The notes: a model not told the origin generated them from the letters alone. A stretch of 64,000 bases of DNA from Levilactobacillus mulengensis (GCF_003946045.1 NZ_RHNW01000002.1:62001-126000); one strand, 5' to 3'. Shown: positions 27,381-36,228, counted from the stretch's first letter. Numbers and translations: made by a program.

Positions 27381-27991
27381 TGTTAACCATTTCAGCAGCG
27401 ACTAAAGCCTTTGATCAACATGTCATTTTTACGGAATTGACGTATCTTTTTCACCCCGGCAAAATCTACGCATTATCGGGGCCCTCAGGCTCTGGCAAAT
27501 CAACACTCCTCAACTGCATCGCAACATTAGACACCTTAGATGCCGGAACCATCAGTTTTCAGGAAAAAGACATCACCCACATCGCCAACCACATTTACTT
27601 CCGTGACTATCTGGGCTACCTCTTTCAAAACTATGCATTAATTGACGATGAGACAGTGAAAGCCAATTTAACTCTAACCAAACGCTACCCGCGCTCACAA
27701 CTGATTAACGCCTTGGCCCAGTTCGGCTTGGACGCTACCTACCTCACTCGTAAAATTTACACGCTATCTGGTGGGGAGTGTCAACGGGTAGCCTTAACGA
27801 GATTATTGCTAAAGGATCCGCCAATCATTTTAGCTGATGAACCAACTGGCGCATTAGACACGATGAACGAAACATTGGTGTTAAATAGCCTCGCTGACTT
27901 TGCCAAAATGGGTAAGATTGTGATAGTTGCTACCCACTCACAGACCGTTCTAGACTGTGCGGATGAAATCATCCATTTAGACGCTATCTAA
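27380..27991 (+). CDS. ABC transporter ATP-binding protein (bacteriocin export type)
   Basis: 203-residue ATPase, the short form seen with lactococcin-972-group exporters. Walker A is GPSGSGKST (residues 34-42), the Q-loop is in YLFQNYALID, the signature is LSGGECQRVALTR, Walker B is IILADEPTGAL, and the switch His is in ATHSQTV. Start and stop overlap (TAATG) with the upstream permease-like gene, so the two are translationally coupled and form one transporter. A repeat terminator follows at 28049. Confidence 0.93.
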   Translation: MLTISAATKAFDQHVIFTELTYLFHPGKIYALSGPSGSGKSTLLNCIATLDTLDAGTISFQEKDITHIANHIYFRDYLGYLFQNYALIDDETVKANLTLTKRYPRSQLINALAQFGLDATYLTRKIYTLSGGECQRVALTRLLLKDPPIILADEPTGALDTMNETLVLNSLADFAKMGKIVIVATHSQTVLDCADEIIHLDAI

Positions 27992-28048
27992 CCCCGTAGA
28001 CACTCGAAAAGAGCGTGACCCACCACAACGGATGAGTCACGCTTAACC

Positions 28049-28101
28049 CTTTGCAACTTAAAAATCGTGTCACACCATTTAGCGGTGTGACACGATTTTT
28101 A
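28049..28101. repeat. 53-bp direct repeat DR2 (terminator hairpin)
   Basis: Second copy of DR1. The stem AAAAATCGTGTCACACC/GGTGTGACACGATTTTT is perfect here. It serves as the terminator of the ABC cassette. Confidence 0.9.
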
Positions 28102-28196
28102 AGTACGGTTCTTTTAGTTAACGTTAATGACAGATTGACTTGCGGTAAAGAGCTTTCTCCAACCACAAACCTAGTGAACATGATAGCTCAATATCA

Positions 28197-28376
28197 GTGA
28201 CCAGAGGCGGATCAAAGCGACCGGCTGTGTCGGTGACCTTGGCTGGAGTCGTTTTCCAGCCTAGTTCGCGGGACGACTTTTGAGACCGGTCTTTGGCTCA
28301 AAATCGAGGTGTAAGCCCGATTCTTAGGCTGGAACCGACCCCATAGCAGGGCGCTTTGAATCCGCCGGCGGGAACG
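28197..28376 (+). repeat. Structured repeat, inner B form (copy 17)
   Basis: GTGACCAGAGGCGG start, CTGTGTCGGTGACC, GGCTGGA/TCCAGCC hairpin, TTTGAGACCGG/CTCAAA, CCCCATAGCAGGGCGC, end CCGGCGGGAACG. No outer stem. It lies just after the pckA stop. Confidence 0.88.
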
Positions 28377-28395
28377 AACCTTATCGACAAACTGG

Positions 28396-30114
28396 TTACA
28401 TTTTCAATAAGACCTGCAACAGTTCGCGAGCAGACTCGTTCAGCTTGTCTTGGGACTTGTCATTACCCAGGTGGGTGAAGATTTCACCGACGTAGACGTC
28501 GTCCGTGAACAAGCGGTCAAAGACAGCGTCGATCACTGGCTTAGTGGCGGCTTGTTCCTGAACGGGGCCAAATGGGTTGGCGAAGAAGGTCGTACTCATC
28601 CCCACTTCATCGGTAGTACCGAGCGCCTTACGCTTCCCGGCAACGAAGGTCGCCTTGGCAGACTCCTGGTCTTCGAACCGGTGAATCCCGATGGCGTCAT
28701 CGTAGTTGTTGGCGTAGACCCACATATCAATTTCATGGTGGGCAACGACGCGTGGCCAGGTGTTGGCTGGGATGATGACCCGCGCGTTCTTTTGTTCAGG
28801 GTTCATGTAAACCCCACGGTCCATGTTGTTGAAGGCCACTTCACTACTCAAATCATCAAGACGGACAAAGGCCCCCGTCTCAGTCCCTTGGGCGTACAGT
28901 TTCCCGTCAGCCAAGGTGAAGCTTCCCATGTCGTCGAAAATCGTTTCGATGTTCACAATTTCCTCGTCGGCCACGTTTTGCAGGGCTTCGATGGATTCGG
29001 ACTTGCCGGCACCGGAGTCCCCGAAGAAGACCACCGTCTTGGTTTTCCCGTTGGCAAAGGTAATCTTGACCATCGAGCCGTGGATTGGCAGCTTCTTTTC
29101 CGCAATCATGTGCAGATTGTGCAGCGTCAGGCACATCTTCTTCATGTAGCCAAAGTACGTGGTCTGGTCGTTGTAAGGCACCTGCCCCACGTAGATGCCG
29201 TTGGCTTCATCATAGAAGTAATGACCGTTCTCAGGTTGTTCGTCACTGGCAACCCCCGGCGTCCCAAATAACAGGACCAGGTCGGGCTTCTTGCCGGCAA
29301 TTTCCTTGCTGTCAGCCAGTTGGAACAGGTTGGCTAAGGCAATCCCTGAGGCTAAATAGTCACGGTGGAAGTAGATGTAGGCCAAGCTCTCCCCAATTTT
29401 AGCGGGGTAGCAGAACCAGTCATCCTCGGTCCCCTTGAAGTTTTCCAGCGGGTTGACCTTGGTCGCGGTAAATAGGCCCTTACGCTTGTTGCTCTTGGTG
29501 TGAAGCATCATTGGTGGCCGCAGCATTAAGCGACTAATGAACCGGATGTCGGCTAACTTTTCGTAGCCAGCGGGTTCGGGCCACTGGACCTGTTCCAACA
29601 GGACGCAGGCACTTGACCCGGCGCTAATTTGCCGATAAACGTGGTTCGTGTGGCCTTGAAGTTTTTCTTCAATTGTCCGGTAAAGGCGAATAACTAAGTC
29701 GTTAAAATGTTGGTCAATCGTCATAAATTCACTGGTGACCACGTCGTTTTGACGGACGGTCATCGTGGCGACCCGCAAGTACGTCCGGTAGTAAGAGTAC
29801 AAGTCTTCAATGCTGGCCAAGATTTCGGCTGGCTTGAATTGACTGTAAGCGTCCGGATGATCGGTCAAAATGGCCTTGACCGTGTTCAAATACGTTTCGG
29901 GTGAGACCAAGTTGAAAGTGGCGGTTGGGTCAGCATCCAACGGCACCTTGTCCCGTTGTTCATCCAAGAATAGCCGAACAAAACTGGCCAGTTCCTGGCT
30001 GTTCACTAAATCAAAAATACTGGTAATAAAGCGGGCGTTATAGTTGAGAACCGCCACGCTCCGGTCTGGATTGGCATAAAAGGCTGCCAAATCAATCGGT
30101 TCTGGTGTTAGCAT
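28396..30114 (-). CDS. pckA: Phosphoenolpyruvate carboxykinase-like protein
   Basis: 572 residues. The P-loop is VVFFGDSGAGKSES near residue 355, followed by acidic metal-site residues (IFDDMGSF) and a segment MWVYANNYDD. Proteins of this type are annotated as ATP-dependent PEP carboxykinase in lactobacilli; PEP carboxykinase and HPr kinase share this nucleotide-binding fold. The N-terminal 200 residues do not resemble the classical enzyme. The expected reaction is interconversion of oxaloacetate + ATP and PEP + CO2 + ADP. The loop differs from the GLSGTGKTT of classical ATP enzymes, so the call rests partly on family memory. The start follows GAAAGGGG. It is monocistronic and flanked by structured repeats. 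Confidence 0.72.
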   Translation of the reverse strand: MLTPEPIDLAAFYANPDRSVAVLNYNARFITSIFDLVNSQELASFVRLFLDEQRDKVPLDADPTATFNLVSPETYLNTVKAILTDHPDAYSQFKPAEILASIEDLYSYYRTYLRVATMTVRQNDVVTSEFMTIDQHFNDLVIRLYRTIEEKLQGHTNHVYRQISAGSSACVLLEQVQWPEPAGYEKLADIRFISRLMLRPPMMLHTKSNKRKGLFTATKVNPLENFKGTEDDWFCYPAKIGESLAYIYFHRDYLASGIALANLFQLADSKEIAGKKPDLVLLFGTPGVASDEQPENGHYFYDEANGIYVGQVPYNDQTTYFGYMKKMCLTLHNLHMIAEKKLPIHGSMVKITFANGKTKTVVFFGDSGAGKSESIEALQNVADEEIVNIETIFDDMGSFTLADGKLYAQGTETGAFVRLDDLSSEVAFNNMDRGVYMNPEQKNARVIIPANTWPRVVAHHEIDMWVYANNYDDAIGIHRFEDQESAKATFVAGKRKALGTTDEVGMSTTFFANPFGPVQEQAATKPVIDAVFDRLFTDDVYVGEIFTHLGNDKSQDKLNESARELLQVLLKM

Positions 30115-30153
30115 GCAAAAACCCCTTTCAAATATATGTAACCTAATCTTTAT

Positions 30154-30364
30154 GGGTTGAACCAGCCCTATTGCGCCTTACCGGGCGACGAAAATAGACT
30201 GGAACGCGGTGGGGAGGACGCCCGAAGCCTGAGGTACGGTCTTCGAGCTTGCTTTGAGCCTAAAAAACAAGTCTCAAAGTCACCATTTTCTAAGCAAAAC
30301 ACTTAGAAAATCCCACGGCTGAGTCTATTTTCGTCGCCCTCACGGCTCACACTGGCTTAACCCG
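30154..30364 (-). repeat. Structured repeat, class A variant (copy 18)
   Basis: Outer ends GGGTTGAACCAG and CTGGCTTAACCC. The basal stem is GGGCGACGAAAATAGACT/AGTCTATTTTCGTCGCCC, a third fully re-paired version of the class A stem. Hairpin 1 is ATTTTCTAAG/CTTAGAAAAT, with TTTGAGACTTG/CTCAAA and TCGAAGACCGTACCTCAGGC following. Confidence 0.92.
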
Positions 30365-30558
30365 TTTTTCTGGCTTGTTGTTGCCTATTTAAGCTTACTT
30401 GGTTAATTTGATAGCTGGTTGGGTACTTGGTTATTTCATGACCAATCTAATCAGCCCAAGGCAATCCATTAACACAAATAATCACTTCACGACTTATATA
30501 CGACTACTTTCTGAAATTTCCAATGGCCAGACAGATACTATTGGGATTCGCCAACCTT

Positions 30559-30739
30559 AGCTGAAGGCGGGGAGACTCGGAGTTCTATGTCGGGGCTGTT
30601 GGTCGGCGGTCTTCCGGCCTTACAGCCCGGGACGACTTTGAAATCGGGTGATTTTCCCGAGTTCAAAGCGAGGTGAAAGACCGCTTCTCCGGCTTCCACC
30701 GGTCCCCATAGAAACGGAGAGTCTCCCCGCCGAAGCGGT
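30559..30739 (+). repeat. Structured repeat, class C variant (copy 19)
   Basis: Outer stem GGCGGGGAGACTC/GAGTCTCCCCGCC. Ends are GCTGAAGG and CCGAAGC instead of GCCGGAGG/CCGCAGGC. The core has TCTATGTCGGGGCTG, a CCGACCAACAG-type hairpin, CTTTGAAATCGGG/CCCGAGTTCAAAG, and GAAAGACCGCTTCTCCGGC. Confidence 0.88.
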
Positions 30740-30813
30740 CCAGTTTGCGAGTCCCAGCAAGGTATCTTAATAGGTAATTCTAGCCTAAATTTGGGCCCGT
30801 GGGAAGTGACTTC

Positions 30814-31698
30814 TCAGTCCGCCGCCGATTTAAATAATTGAAACAACTGACGCAACGTGTCGTGCTGGGGATTATCCGCGCGGTACATGGCGTAGATCAC
30901 CCGTAAGTCCTCGGGCACGTTGACGGGAATTTTTACCAAGTTAAAGGCCTCTAAGTACAGCGTATCCGCCACCAGGCCGACCGCTAGCGATGATTGAACC
31001 ATCCCCGCAATGGAAATTTCATCGGGGTAATCCGCCTTAACCGTGAGCTGATCGATGACCCCCTGCCGCTTGAGCGTTCGCTGAACCTTTTGCCCAATCA
31101 ATAGCTCTGGTGTATAGGTCAACACGTCGTAGCCAGCAAGGTCGCTCAGTTCCAACTGCTCGCGCCCGGCCAGCGGATGGTCTGGGCTCACCACAACAAT
31201 GAACGCCTGCTTCAGTAGTGGCTGGTACAGGACCCCTGCCTCGCGACTGTCCGTGGCGGCAATGCCCAGATCATATTGTTTCACTGCCAACCCCGTCTGA
31301 ATTTTCTCGGTGGGCACGCTGTGGAGTTCAAAGCTGATTTGCTTGGTGTGCGCCTGTTCAAACTGATGCAAGACCTTCGGCAAATAGGTACCAATCACCG
31401 TGGGAATGCAGCCGACCCGAATCGTGACGGGCCGCGTGGCGGTAGCTGCCTGGATAGTCGCCACCCCATCGTCCAAAGTTTGCAGGCTCTTTTGAACCAC
31501 CTGTAGGAGCTGGCTGCCTGTGCGGGTCAACACAATGTGACGTCCCTGCTTCGCAAAGAGCGTCAGGTCCAATTCACCTTCCAGCTTGTGAATGGCATTT
31601 GTCAAGCTCGGCTGACTAACGTGCAACTCCCGGGCAGCCTGCGTATAGTTCTCCAACCGGCCAACGCATTCGAAGTAACGTAACTGATTTAAATTCAT
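30814..31698 (-). CDS. LysR-family transcriptional regulator
   Basis: 294 residues with an N-terminal winged helix (LRYFECVGRLENYTQAAREL, then HVSQPSLTNAIHKLE) and a two-lobed effector domain, the usual length for LysR. It starts after AGGAGGCG and is divergent from the OFA-family transporter gene at 32180, the classic arrangement for a LysR protein and its target. A near-perfect palindrome AGAAAACGTTTTCT and a class A repeat lie in the shared gap. The effector may be the substrate of the transporter or the AroE-like enzyme (inference). Confidence 0.92.
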   Translation of the reverse strand: MNLNQLRYFECVGRLENYTQAARELHVSQPSLTNAIHKLEGELDLTLFAKQGRHIVLTRTGSQLLQVVQKSLQTLDDGVATIQAATATRPVTIRVGCIPTVIGTYLPKVLHQFEQAHTKQISFELHSVPTEKIQTGLAVKQYDLGIAATDSREAGVLYQPLLKQAFIVVVSPDHPLAGREQLELSDLAGYDVLTYTPELLIGQKVQRTLKRQGVIDQLTVKADYPDEISIAGMVQSSLAVGLVADTLYLEAFNLVKIPVNVPEDLRVIYAMYRADNPQHDTLRQLFQLFKSAAD

Positions 31699-31802
31699 AG
31701 GCGCCTCCTGTTCTATGATTCACAATCTATAGTCGCTGACTATCAATCCCCGACCAATCGGTATTGGTATTTTCTCCCCTTCAACCTTAACATAAAGGGC
31801 GT

Positions 31803-31816
31803 AGAAAACGTTTTCT
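31803..31816. promoter_or_regulatory. cre-like perfect palindrome
   Basis: AGAAAACGTTTTCT fits the CcpA consensus at positions 2-13 and is fully palindromic. It sits between the LysR gene and the divergent transporter gene. Confidence 0.5.
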
Positions 31817-31949
31817 AATTCGAACTTATTCCCATTCATCCCCACATTTACAATCCCGTCAGGCTCACGCAGTTTTTAAAATCAAAGACACCCCCAACTC
31901 ATAATAAAACGCCACCTTAAACGGGCGACCACAATTATGGCTTGCGACA

Positions 31950-32136
31950 GTGTCAGCCGCAGGGCTGGTGAAAATGGACTCAGCCGTGGGATGACCTGAG
32001 GGCTCCCCCTCAGGTCATGGTGACTTTGAGACGCGCTCTTGGCGGCTCAAAGCAAGTCCCGAGACCGCTTCTCAGGCTCGGGGCGTCCTCCCCACAGCGT
32101 TCCGGTCCATTTTCACCAGTCCGGAGGCACTGACAA
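31950..32136 (+). repeat. Structured repeat, class A, complete (copy 20)
   Basis: GTCAGCCGCAGGGCTGG start and CCGGAGGCACTGAC end. Hairpin 1 is ATGACCTGAGGG/CCCTCAGGTCAT, a different sequence from other A copies yet perfectly paired. The third hairpin CCCGAGACCGC/GGCTCGGG is again compensated. It ends about 45 bp before the transporter start. Confidence 0.93.
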
Positions 32137-32179
32137 AGACAACTAAATGTGGCGACATTCTATTTAAGGCGGTGTTTTT

Positions 32180-33412
32180 ATGGAAGCAACACACACGACG
32201 CAAGTATCCGGCCACCGGCGGCTCATCTTCACCGCGGCCTTCATTATCATCTTCTGCTGTTCCGCATCCGCAGCGTTTTCCGTTTTCGCCGACACACTGG
32301 TTAAAGCAACCAGCGCCACGGCCTCTCAGGTTGCCCTGACGCTGACCATCTATCAATTTTTCATGGCAGCCTTTGGGATTCTCTCCGGTCGGATTATCGA
32401 CCACTCCTCACCGAAAAAACTCATGTACGTGGGTGGCTTCATCTTCGGCCTCGGCTGGTTCTTAGGGGCCTTCGCCCACAACATCTGGTTCCTGTACTTC
32501 TCCATTGGGATTCTCGCCGGTAGTGGGAACGGGTTGCTCTACAACCCTTCCCTGCTGACCACGCTGAAATGGTTCCCCGAAAAGCGTGGGACCATCTCGG
32601 GCTTGCTGCTGGGGGCTGCTTCTCTCGGGCCGCTGGTCTTAGCGAAGGTCGGGGCTTGGCTCTGTGACACCATGGGCGCCAACGGCTTGATGCCGATTGG
32701 GATTGCCTACTTAGCCCTGATCTGGTTAGTCGGTTGGTTAATGGCGTCACCCGAAACGCCGAAGTCCGATGACAACCAACCCGCTCCCGCAACCACTGGG
32801 AAGTCGCCTAAAGAAATGATGGGTTCCTTAAACTTCTGGCTGTTACTCTTACTCTTTGCGATTGCTTGTACGGCCGGCATCATGTTGATTGGGTCCCTGT
32901 CCTCTATCGCTCAGATTCAATTACAACTGACACCAATCGTTGCCGCTAACTTCGTCGTGGTCAACACCTTAGCCAACTTCTTTGGTCGGATGATCACGGG
33001 TCGGGCGGTTGATAAATTAGGGGAAACCCAGACGTTACTGATTATCCTGTGTCTCACCATTATTGGTTTGGCAGGCTTACGCTACGCCGAAAACATTGCC
33101 GTCTTTACCCTGTTCTTAATCATCCTCGGCGCCTCATTTGGCGGTGTGCTGGTCGTCTTCCCAACCTTAACGGGTAAGACGTTCGGCCAAAAGTTCTCCG
33201 GCACAAACTACGGCATCATGTTCTTCGGTTACGCCATTGGCGCGCTGATTGGCCCACAAATTGCGACGCTGTCCATGAACGCTTCCGCCGGCACCAAGGC
33301 CTACTATGGTTCTTACCTGGTTGCCATTGGCGTGGCTGTCGTGGGGATTCTGATTGACCTGTACCTGATCCACCGCGGCATCGGCAAACACGTCAACGCC
33401 GAAACGACCTAA
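32180..33412 (+). CDS. MFS transporter, oxalate/formate antiporter (OFA) family
   Basis: 410-residue major facilitator with twelve spans. OFA-type marks include the N-terminal ASAAFSVFADTLVKA helix, GSGNGLLYNPSLLTTLKWFP with EKRGTISGLLLGAASLGPL, and the late GASFGGVLVVFPTLTGKTFG. These proteins exchange or symport carboxylates. The start follows AAGGCGGTG. It is transcribed away from a LysR regulator and towards an AroE-like dehydrogenase and an SDR, so a hydroaromatic or related carboxylic acid is a reasonable substrate guess. A structured repeat in each orientation lies between it and the AroE-like gene. Confidence 0.88.
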   Translation: MEATHTTQVSGHRRLIFTAAFIIIFCCSASAAFSVFADTLVKATSATASQVALTLTIYQFFMAAFGILSGRIIDHSSPKKLMYVGGFIFGLGWFLGAFAHNIWFLYFSIGILAGSGNGLLYNPSLLTTLKWFPEKRGTISGLLLGAASLGPLVLAKVGAWLCDTMGANGLMPIGIAYLALIWLVGWLMASPETPKSDDNQPAPATTGKSPKEMMGSLNFWLLLLLFAIACTAGIMLIGSLSSIAQIQLQLTPIVAANFVVVNTLANFFGRMITGRAVDKLGETQTLLIILCLTIIGLAGLRYAENIAVFTLFLIILGASFGGVLVVFPTLTGKTFGQKFSGTNYGIMFFGYAIGALIGPQIATLSMNASAGTKAYYGSYLVAIGVAVVGILIDLYLIHRGIGKHVNAETT

Positions 33413-33438
33413 CTGCTGGTCATTGGCTGTCACCTGGC

Positions 33439-33620
33439 CGCCAACTCCGGGCAGGTGTTCCCACCCTCTGAGGCACGTCCGAAGCCTGTGAAACGGTCTT
33501 CGAACTTAGGTTTAAGCCTCACAAGAACCGTGAGTCTTAAACCTATCCCCTGCTGTAAGGCCGGAAAAATCACCGGTCTAACACCAGCGACACAGGGTTC
33601 CGCACCTGCCCGGAGTTGGC
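33439..33620 (-). repeat. Structured repeat, class C variant with an 18-bp perfect outer stem (copy 21)
   Basis: Outer arms GCCAACTCCGGGCAGGTG and CACCTGCCCGGAGTTGGC are perfect complements. The core has ACCCTGTGTCGCTGGTG, a GACCGG/CCGG hairpin, AGGTTTAAGACTCACGG with its CTTAAACCT partner (compensated), and CGAAGACCGTTTCACAGGC. The segment from 33640 to 33880 is AT-rich and holds nothing I recognise. Confidence 0.88.
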
Positions 33621-33882
33621 TTAGACTAGGCGATACCAACGACAAAGATTAATCGTTTCACATTAACAATCAACCAGATAGTACAGATTGACAACTAGAC
33701 TTAATTTACGATTCATCTATTCAGTGTGAAATTGACTTAACGATTACCACAATAATTGTAATAAATTGATGCGCTTAAACTCATGTAAGCCGTTTAGACT
33801 GTGTAAATTGTGTGTACACGGAACCAATCGCATAAACACTATCCAGCATTGATTGAAATTGACTTGTTCCAGTCAAAACAAG

Positions 33883-34070
33883 GTTAGCCGCAGGGATGGT
33901 GAAAATGAGCTCAGCCGTGGGAGTTGTCTTAGCGGTTTACCGCTTAGACAACTGATATCTTTGAAACGTGCTCCTCAGCGGTTCAAAGTAAGCTCGGAGA
34001 CCGCTCTTTGGCTCCGGGCGTTCGCCCACAGCGTCACGGCTCAGTTTTCACCATCCCGGAGGCGCTGATA
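33883..34070 (+). repeat. Structured repeat, class A, complete (copy 22)
   Basis: Basal stem GGGATGGTGAAAATGAGC against GCTCAGTTTTCACCATCCC, with compensated changes at two places compared with copy 6. Hairpin 1 is GTTGTCTTAGCGG/CCGCTTAGACAAC, also compensated. It ends 30 bp before the AroE-like ribosome binding site. Confidence 0.93.
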
Positions 34071-34112
34071 AAAACCGTTTAACCCGCTCAAAATCATTTG
34101 GAGGTCTCATTT

Positions 34113-34919
34113 ATGGAAATTGATGGACATACAAAATTAGTTGGCTTGATCGCGCATCCCGCTGGACACTCCAAGTCCCCCGCCATGCACAACGCAGCCT
34201 TTGACCAAGATGAAATTAACGCGCGCTTCCTCGCCTTTGACGTTGAACCCGACCAGCTCCCCGCTGCGGTCAACGCGTTACGTGCCTTTAAAATGCTGGG
34301 GGCCAGCGTCTCCATGCCGTTCAAGCAGGCCGTGATTCCCCTGTTGGACCACCTCGACAAGACGGCCGAACTGGTCGGCGCCGTGAACACCGTCGTCAAC
34401 CATGATGGCGAGCTGACCGGTTACACGACCGATGGCATTGGCTTTGTGGAGGCCTTAAAGGACAACGGGGTCAGCCTTTCCGGACAAACCATGACGCTGG
34501 CGGGCGTCGGTGGTGCCGGGACACCCATCGCGATTCAGGCCGCACTTTCTGGGCTGAAAACGTTGAACGTCTTTAACGTCAACGAACAGACCGACTGCCA
34601 CGCCACCTTCTATCCCCTAGAGGACCGCGACCAGTTTAAGCAAAGCATCAGTGAGAGCGACGTTTACACCGATGCCACTGGCTTGGGGATGGGCAAGCTC
34701 ATCGACAAAACGTTGGTAGACGACCCAGGTTGGTTCCATCAAGACATGACGGTCTTTGATACCGTCTACGCCCCCAGCGTGACGAAACTCATGGGCGTGG
34801 CTAACCAGGCCCACGTGGCGCACGTCATCAATGGTCAGGGCATGCTGCTCAATCAGGGGGCCGCAGCCTTTAAACTGTGGACCGGGCAAGAGATGCCGCT
34901 GAAAGACCTGTCACTTTAG
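34113..34919 (+). CDS. Shikimate/quinate dehydrogenase-like protein (AroE family)
   Basis: 268 residues of the shikimate dehydrogenase family. Substrate site SKSPAMHNAAF, catalytic lysine in SVSMPFKQA, GAVNTVVN, the conserved Asp in GYTTDGIGF, and the nucleotide loop AGVGGAGTPIAIQ are in order. The usual NVTxPxK is SVSMPFK here, which suggests a catabolic or side-branch paralogue, not the biosynthetic AroE. The start is the ATG at 34113 after GGAGG. The SDR gene follows by 14 bp, so the two form an operon. Together with the OFA transporter and LysR gene this resembles a hydroaromatic-acid utilisation set (inference). Confidence 0.88.
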   Translation: MEIDGHTKLVGLIAHPAGHSKSPAMHNAAFDQDEINARFLAFDVEPDQLPAAVNALRAFKMLGASVSMPFKQAVIPLLDHLDKTAELVGAVNTVVNHDGELTGYTTDGIGFVEALKDNGVSLSGQTMTLAGVGGAGTPIAIQAALSGLKTLNVFNVNEQTDCHATFYPLEDRDQFKQSISESDVYTDATGLGMGKLIDKTLVDDPGWFHQDMTVFDTVYAPSVTKLMGVANQAHVAHVINGQGMLLNQGAAAFKLWTGQEMPLKDLSL

Positions 34920-34933
34920 AGGAGGAAATTCAC

Positions 34934-35752
34934 ATGACAGAATGGTTAGACTTAGAAGAGAAAGTTTGCGTCGTCACCGGTGCCGTCGGTGGCATGGGCG
35001 CTAAAATCTGTGAGGCGTTGGCCGGGCAACACGCCACGGTGGTCGCCCTGGATATGGATCAAGATAAAACGGCTGACCTGATCACCAATCTGATCAACAC
35101 GTACCACATCGCTGGACTGGCGGTCACCTGTGACGTCACCAAGGAAGCTAGCGTCCAGCGCGCCGTTGACCAAGTCAAGGACACCTTTGGCCACGTTGAC
35201 GTCGTCATCAATACCGCGGGAATTTTAAAGTTCGACCCGCTGGAAGACCTGGACTACGCCACCTGGAAACAAGTGTTGGACGTTAACCTCAATGGCTACT
35301 ACTTAGTCACCCACGAATTTGGTAAATTAATGATTGAACAGAAACATGGGACCTTCGTCCACATTTCCACGGTTGCCAGCGACATCCCCGAAACTTATAG
35401 TGGCGCTTACAGTACCAGTAAGGCCGGCGTCAACATGCTGTCGAAGCAGGTCGCCGCTGAATGGGGGATGTTCGGTATCCGCAGTAACGTCCTCGAACCC
35501 TGCCTGGTCAAAACGCCAATGTCGGCGGCCTTCTATGCAGACCCCGAAGTCGAAAAGGGCCGGAAGACGTTGACCGCTAGCAAACGCATCGGGACGACCG
35601 ACGACATCGCTAACGCCATCCTCTTCCTGGCTAGCGACCGTTCCAGTTACATCAACGCAGCCGGCCTCGCCATCGATGGCGGCTTCAGCGTCATGATGCA
35701 GAATCAGATTCCCAAGCCCGGCGGCCGCCGCGGCTTTGCAGAGACTCACTAA
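34934..35752 (+). CDS. Short-chain dehydrogenase/reductase
   Basis: 272-residue classical SDR. The cofactor loop is TGAVGGMG (residues about 15-22), NTAG strand motif near 98, catalytic Ser in HISTVAS, and Tyr/Lys in YSTSKAG near 157-161. The C-terminus IDGGFSVMMQ is typical, with an extra 15-residue basic tail. The substrate is unknown. It is co-transcribed with the AroE-like gene (AGAGGAGG in the gap) and is probably another step on the same hydroxy-acid. A strong terminator follows. Confidence 0.9.
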   Translation: MTEWLDLEEKVCVVTGAVGGMGAKICEALAGQHATVVALDMDQDKTADLITNLINTYHIAGLAVTCDVTKEASVQRAVDQVKDTFGHVDVVINTAGILKFDPLEDLDYATWKQVLDVNLNGYYLVTHEFGKLMIEQKHGTFVHISTVASDIPETYSGAYSTSKAGVNMLSKQVAAEWGMFGIRSNVLEPCLVKTPMSAAFYADPEVEKGRKTLTASKRIGTTDDIANAILFLASDRSSYINAAGLAIDGGFSVMMQNQIPKPGGRRGFAETH

Positions 35753-35766
35753 TATTTAACTAGACT

Positions 35767-35814
35767 AAAAGCACCGTTTCATTTCCCACTACCGGGAGAC
35801 GAAACGGTGCTTTC
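35767..35814 (+). terminator. Rho-independent terminator
   Basis: AAAGCACCGTTTC...GAAACGGTGCTTT stem with T-rich tail after the SDR stop. It may also end the convergent SMR operon. Confidence 0.88.
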
Positions 35815-35829
35815 TCTGTTTTAATTTAA

Positions 35830-36213
35830 TTAATGACTCGAGGTCCGTGAACGTAAGCGTTGGACCCACGGATTAACTGGCCGCGGACTGCTCGCCTTGA
35901 CGGGTTGATTTAACAAAACCACGCCAATAATAATGGCAATAAAACCCACAACTTTAAATCCGGTCAAGACTTCACCAAACGCCCAGACGCCAATCAGGCC
36001 AGTAATGGCCGTACCGACGCCGGCCCAGACCGCATAGCCCACACTGAGGGGGAGCTGCCGTAAGGCTAACGAGAAACTAAAGATTGCTAGTCCGTAGAGA
36101 AACATCCCCGCAATCCCAATCCACCGATGAGTGAACCCATCTGAGAATTTCAACAAGCTTGTTCCGACAATTTCGACACCGATTGCGAATACCAATTGTA
36201 ACCATGCCCGCAT
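35830..36213 (-). CDS. SMR-family multidrug/cation exporter subunit
   Basis: 127 residues with four membrane helices. The catalytic Glu is in helix 1 (FAIGVEIVGTSLLKFSDGF) and the family motif YAVWAGVGTAITGLIG is in helix 3. A basic 20-residue tail follows helix 4. It is the second gene of a pair, starting 15 bp after the other SMR gene. Paired SMR genes usually form heterodimers (as in YkkCD and EbrAB) with opposite membrane orientation. No guanidine riboswitch motif is visible upstream. Confidence 0.92.
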   Translation of the reverse strand: MRAWLQLVFAIGVEIVGTSLLKFSDGFTHRWIGIAGMFLYGLAIFSFSLALRQLPLSVGYAVWAGVGTAITGLIGVWAFGEVLTGFKVVGFIAIIIGVVLLNQPVKASSPRPVNPWVQRLRSRTSSH

Positions 36214-36228
36214 CGTACAGACCCCCTT

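Noticed and set aside
34877-34933. Longer start for the SDR gene
   Set aside because: The extension overlaps the AroE-like gene in another frame; AGAGGAGG before 34934 fixes the start.
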